Shown here piece after piece: positions 61,997 to 64,000 of a stretch of DNA of 64,000 nt (the stretch's first letter is position 1; every line of letters begins with the position of its first letter). The stretch is from positions 1 through 64,000 of the forward strand of contig CAMNSD010000024.1 in the NCBI GenBank assembly GCA_946554445.1, read 5' to 3'. The position numbers and the translations under genes were made by a program. The notes below the pieces were generated by a model that was given only the letters and a program-made list of their open reading frames with translations, ran no database searches and was not told the DNA's origin. Source of the DNA: an uncultured Lachnospiraceae bacterium (lineage in GTDB: Bacteria; Bacillota; Clostridia; Lachnospirales; Lachnospiraceae).

Positions 61997-63490
61997 TTAA
62001 AATGCCGCCTCATTCCATCTCAATTCATTCTTAAAGTTCCGAATCGTGGTATCCTTGTCGATCACAACGCTCTCAATACCCATCGCCGCTGCCCAGTCTA
62101 CCATCTGGTCTACGGTCAGGTCATAAGAGAATGCCGTGTGGTGTGCACCGCCAGCCAGAATCCATGCGGTAGCGCCAATCTCCATATTAGGCTGCGGCGT
62201 CCAGAATGCCGTACCCACAGGCAGTTTCGGCATCGGTTTCTCCACCTTCTTGCAGTCCACTGCATTGATCAACAGTCTGAACCGAGTGCCTAAGTCTACC
62301 AAAGAACATGCCACTGCCGGACCTGTCTTGGAAGTAAATACCAGACGGGCAGGATCCTCTCTGTTACCCATGGACAGCGGGCAGACTTTAATGCCAATCT
62401 CGCCGTCAGCCACAGAAGGACATACTTCCAACATATGCGCCTGTAAGATGCCCTCTTTACCCGGCACCAGATTGTAAGTGTAGTCTTCCATCATGGAAGT
62501 TCCCTTTGCGTCCTTGATATCCGCCGTCATCAGTTTCATCATGCGGACCATGGCAGCCACTTTCCAGTCACCCTCTGCACCGAAGCCGTAGCCCTTCTCC
62601 ATCAGTCTCTGGATGGAAAGTCCCGGAAGCTGTTTCAAACCGCCCAGCATGCCAAAGTGTGTAACAATTGCATGATAGTCGTTCTCCACCAGAAATTTCT
62701 CAATACCGATCTCCTGCTGTGCCTGCACTGCCACATGCTTTTTGAACTCATCCAGGTCTCTGCCTTCATCAATAATCTTATATTTGCTGTAATATTCGTC
62801 TACCAGCGCATTGACCTCGCCCTGGGGCACTGCATCCACATACTCCACCAGATCGTTGACACAGTAATGGTCGATCTCCCAGCCAAATTTGATCTGTGCC
62901 TCTACCTTATCGCCCTCTGTCACGGCTACATTATTCATGTTATCACCGAAACGGCATACGCGGATGTGGGAGGATTCAATCACGCCAAGCGCCGTGCGCA
63001 TCCAGCTTCCCAGCTGCTTCTGTACACGCTCATTCGCCCAGTGTCCCACAATAATCTTACGCTCGATGCCCATACGGCTCACAATATGGCCATACTCTCT
63101 GTCTCCGTGTGCAGACTGATTCTCATTCATGAAATCCATATCAATTGTGTCATAGGGAAGTTCTTCATTAAACTGTGTATGAAGATGGCATAAAGGTTTT
63201 CTGAATTCTTTTAAACCCAGAATCCACATCTTAGCCGGAGAGAATGTGTGCATCCATGTAATCACACCTGCACACTCGGGATCATTGTTCGCATCATTGA
63301 AGGTCTGGCGGATAGAAGCCTGACTGATCAATGTAGGCTTTAACACCACTTCAAAAGGCAGATTGCCGGAAGCATTTAATCCTTCCACAATCTTCGCAGA
63401 ATGATCTGCTACTTTTCTCAGGCACTCGTCCCCATATAAGTCCTGAGATCCTGTACAAAACCAAAACCTGTAATTCTTTGCTGTGTTCAT
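61997..63490 (-). CDS. araA: L-arabinose isomerase
   Basis: 497 residues from MNTAKNYRFW, with GGAGGG before it. FWFCTGSQDLYGDECL, GVITWMHTFSPAKMWI, the manganese ligands in FGAEGDWKVAAMVRMMK and MEDYTYNLVPGKEGILQAHM, quoted in part, and ILAGGAHHTAFS match AraA. It converts L-arabinose to L-ribulose and is the first gene of the pentose run. Confidence 0.96.
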   Translation of the reverse strand: MNTAKNYRFWFCTGSQDLYGDECLRKVADHSAKIVEGLNASGNLPFEVVLKPTLISQASIRQTFNDANNDPECAGVITWMHTFSPAKMWILGLKEFRKPLCHLHTQFNEELPYDTIDMDFMNENQSAHGDREYGHIVSRMGIERKIIVGHWANERVQKQLGSWMRTALGVIESSHIRVCRFGDNMNNVAVTEGDKVEAQIKFGWEIDHYCVNDLVEYVDAVPQGEVNALVDEYYSKYKIIDEGRDLDEFKKHVAVQAQQEIGIEKFLVENDYHAIVTHFGMLGGLKQLPGLSIQRLMEKGYGFGAEGDWKVAAMVRMMKLMTADIKDAKGTSMMEDYTYNLVPGKEGILQAHMLEVCPSVADGEIGIKVCPLSMGNREDPARLVFTSKTGPAVACSLVDLGTRFRLLINAVDCKKVEKPMPKLPVGTAFWTPQPNMEIGATAWILAGGAHHTAFSYDLTVDQMVDWAAAMGIESVVIDKDTTIRNFKNELRWNEAAF

Positions 63491-63513
63491 ACTGTCACCC
63501 TCCATATTTTTCT

Positions 63514-63542
63514 AAAAAAAGGGCTGCCCATAAGGCAGCCCT
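63514..63542 (-). terminator. Terminator between the chemoreceptor and araA
   Basis: AGGGCTGCC (63520-63528) and GGCAGCCCT (63534-63542), loop CATAA, followed on the minus strand by TTTTTTTAG. It ends the upstream chemoreceptor transcript 24 bases before the araA start. Confidence 0.92.
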
Positions 63543-63573
63543 AAAACTATCCAATCCTGTAAAACGCCATTAT

Positions 63574-64000
63574 CTAGGCCTGAAAACAAGCCGTCTGCTC
63601 CGATAAATGGCTGATCACGTTGGACACCTGATCCAGTGCGCCTATAATGTTCTGCATATTATCGACCAGCGCCGTTGTATTACTCACCACGCCCGTAACG
63701 CCCTGTGCGCTCTCCTGGACATTGTTGGTGATGTTTTCATTAGACTGTGCCACATCCCGCATCATCTTGCCGATATTCTCCATGGAATCCCGAATTTCGC
63801 CCATCATCTGATCGACCGTAATGGAATCGTTCAGATACTGCTCGCCGGTCTGTTCCATGATCTCATAATCAGGCAGAATCCTTTCGTTGATGAAATTGAC
63901 CAGATTGTTGGTATTATCCGCCAACGTCATGACTGCATCCACAACACCCTTGGAAATCCGTTGGATATTGTTGGCCGTCTCCTTGGAACTGTCCGCAAGC
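63574..64000 (-). CDS. Methyl-accepting chemotaxis protein, C-terminal part (cut by window edge)
   Basis: The frame stays open to the window edge (LADSSKETANNIQRISKG upstream of the first internal GTG), so the start lies outside. The visible 142 residues are a coiled coil with repeated SMENIGKMMRDVAQSNENIT and NTTALVDNMQNIIGALDQVS blocks, typical of the distal part of a receptor signalling domain. It ends in EQTACFQA without the NWETF-type tail. The hairpin tip is not in view, so the call is by pattern. Confidence 0.7.
   Translation of the reverse strand, partial: LADSSKETANNIQRISKGVVDAVMTLADNTNNLVNFINERILPDYEIMEQTGEQYLNDSITVDQMMGEIRDSMENIGKMMRDVAQSNENITNNVQESAQGVTGVVSNTTALVDNMQNIIGALDQVSNVISHLSEQTACFQA

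Noticed and set aside
1..64000. CRISPR arrays, prophage genes, transposases or rRNA
   Set aside because: I looked for regularly spaced repeats, integrase or transposase motifs and rRNA signatures and saw none.

Overview
The window looks like a chromosomal segment of a low-to-mid G+C Gram-positive anaerobe of the Lachnospiraceae type (class Clostridia). The evidence is strong Shine-Dalgarno sequences before almost every gene, an SRP RNA with the Firmicutes-type Alu part, a Lys-containing (group III-like) phosphofructokinase, a split two-subunit transketolase, and several small families I know mainly from Lachnospiraceae. No species can be named from the sequence alone. Most genes lie on the minus strand.

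Layout. 1-5 kb: envelope proteins (CvpA-like, DUF5711-like, LysM, a lipoprotein) and galM, with a dispersed-type palindromic repeat. 5-9.7 kb: housekeeping block recR-ybaB-dnaX-pfk-tadA and tRNA-Ser(CGA). 9.7-11 kb: two immunity-type genes next to the tRNA. 11-20.6 kb: a chemoreceptor whose stop overlaps the start of a giant surface protein (about 2,630 residues). That protein's reading frame is broken at an 11-base G tract, a likely phase-variation switch or a sequencing error. 21-25 kb: a sugar or polyol operon (SDR, GPH symporter, HAD phosphatase) divergent from a ROK regulator. 25-31 kb: flavoprotein, SRP RNA, a PflX-like radical SAM protein, a CdaR-type regulator and an MsmK-type ATPase. 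31-34.6 kb: csoR-copA copper locus, with a CopZ-like domain that has its own internal start. 34.7-42 kb: a sugar ABC importer lacking its own ATPase, then YesL, a diguanylate cyclase and a tandem-HD protein. 42-49.7 kb: GNAT, D-lactate dehydrogenase-like protein, lipase-like hydrolase, metG, coiled-coil protein and map.

49.7-57 kb is an accessory, toxin-antitoxin-rich zone. It holds a holin-like small toxin with an apparent antisense RNA, decayed AbiE loci, a PIN-domain toxin with its antitoxin between 58-bp direct repeats, and a BlaR1/BlaI pair with a clear operator. It also holds a MATE exporter and three tandem type I toxin-antitoxin-like cassettes. These cassettes encode 24-26-residue hydrophobic peptides. 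Each has a promoter on both strands with exactly 17-bp spacers, convergent terminators and a sequestered ribosome binding site. I consider them the most system-like novelty here, together with the G-tract switch.

57-64 kb: a pentose pathway run (araA, FGGY kinase, araD, the two transketolase subunits, rpe) that takes L-arabinose to xylulose-5-phosphate and into the non-oxidative pentose phosphate pathway, then the C-terminus of a chemoreceptor cut by the window edge.
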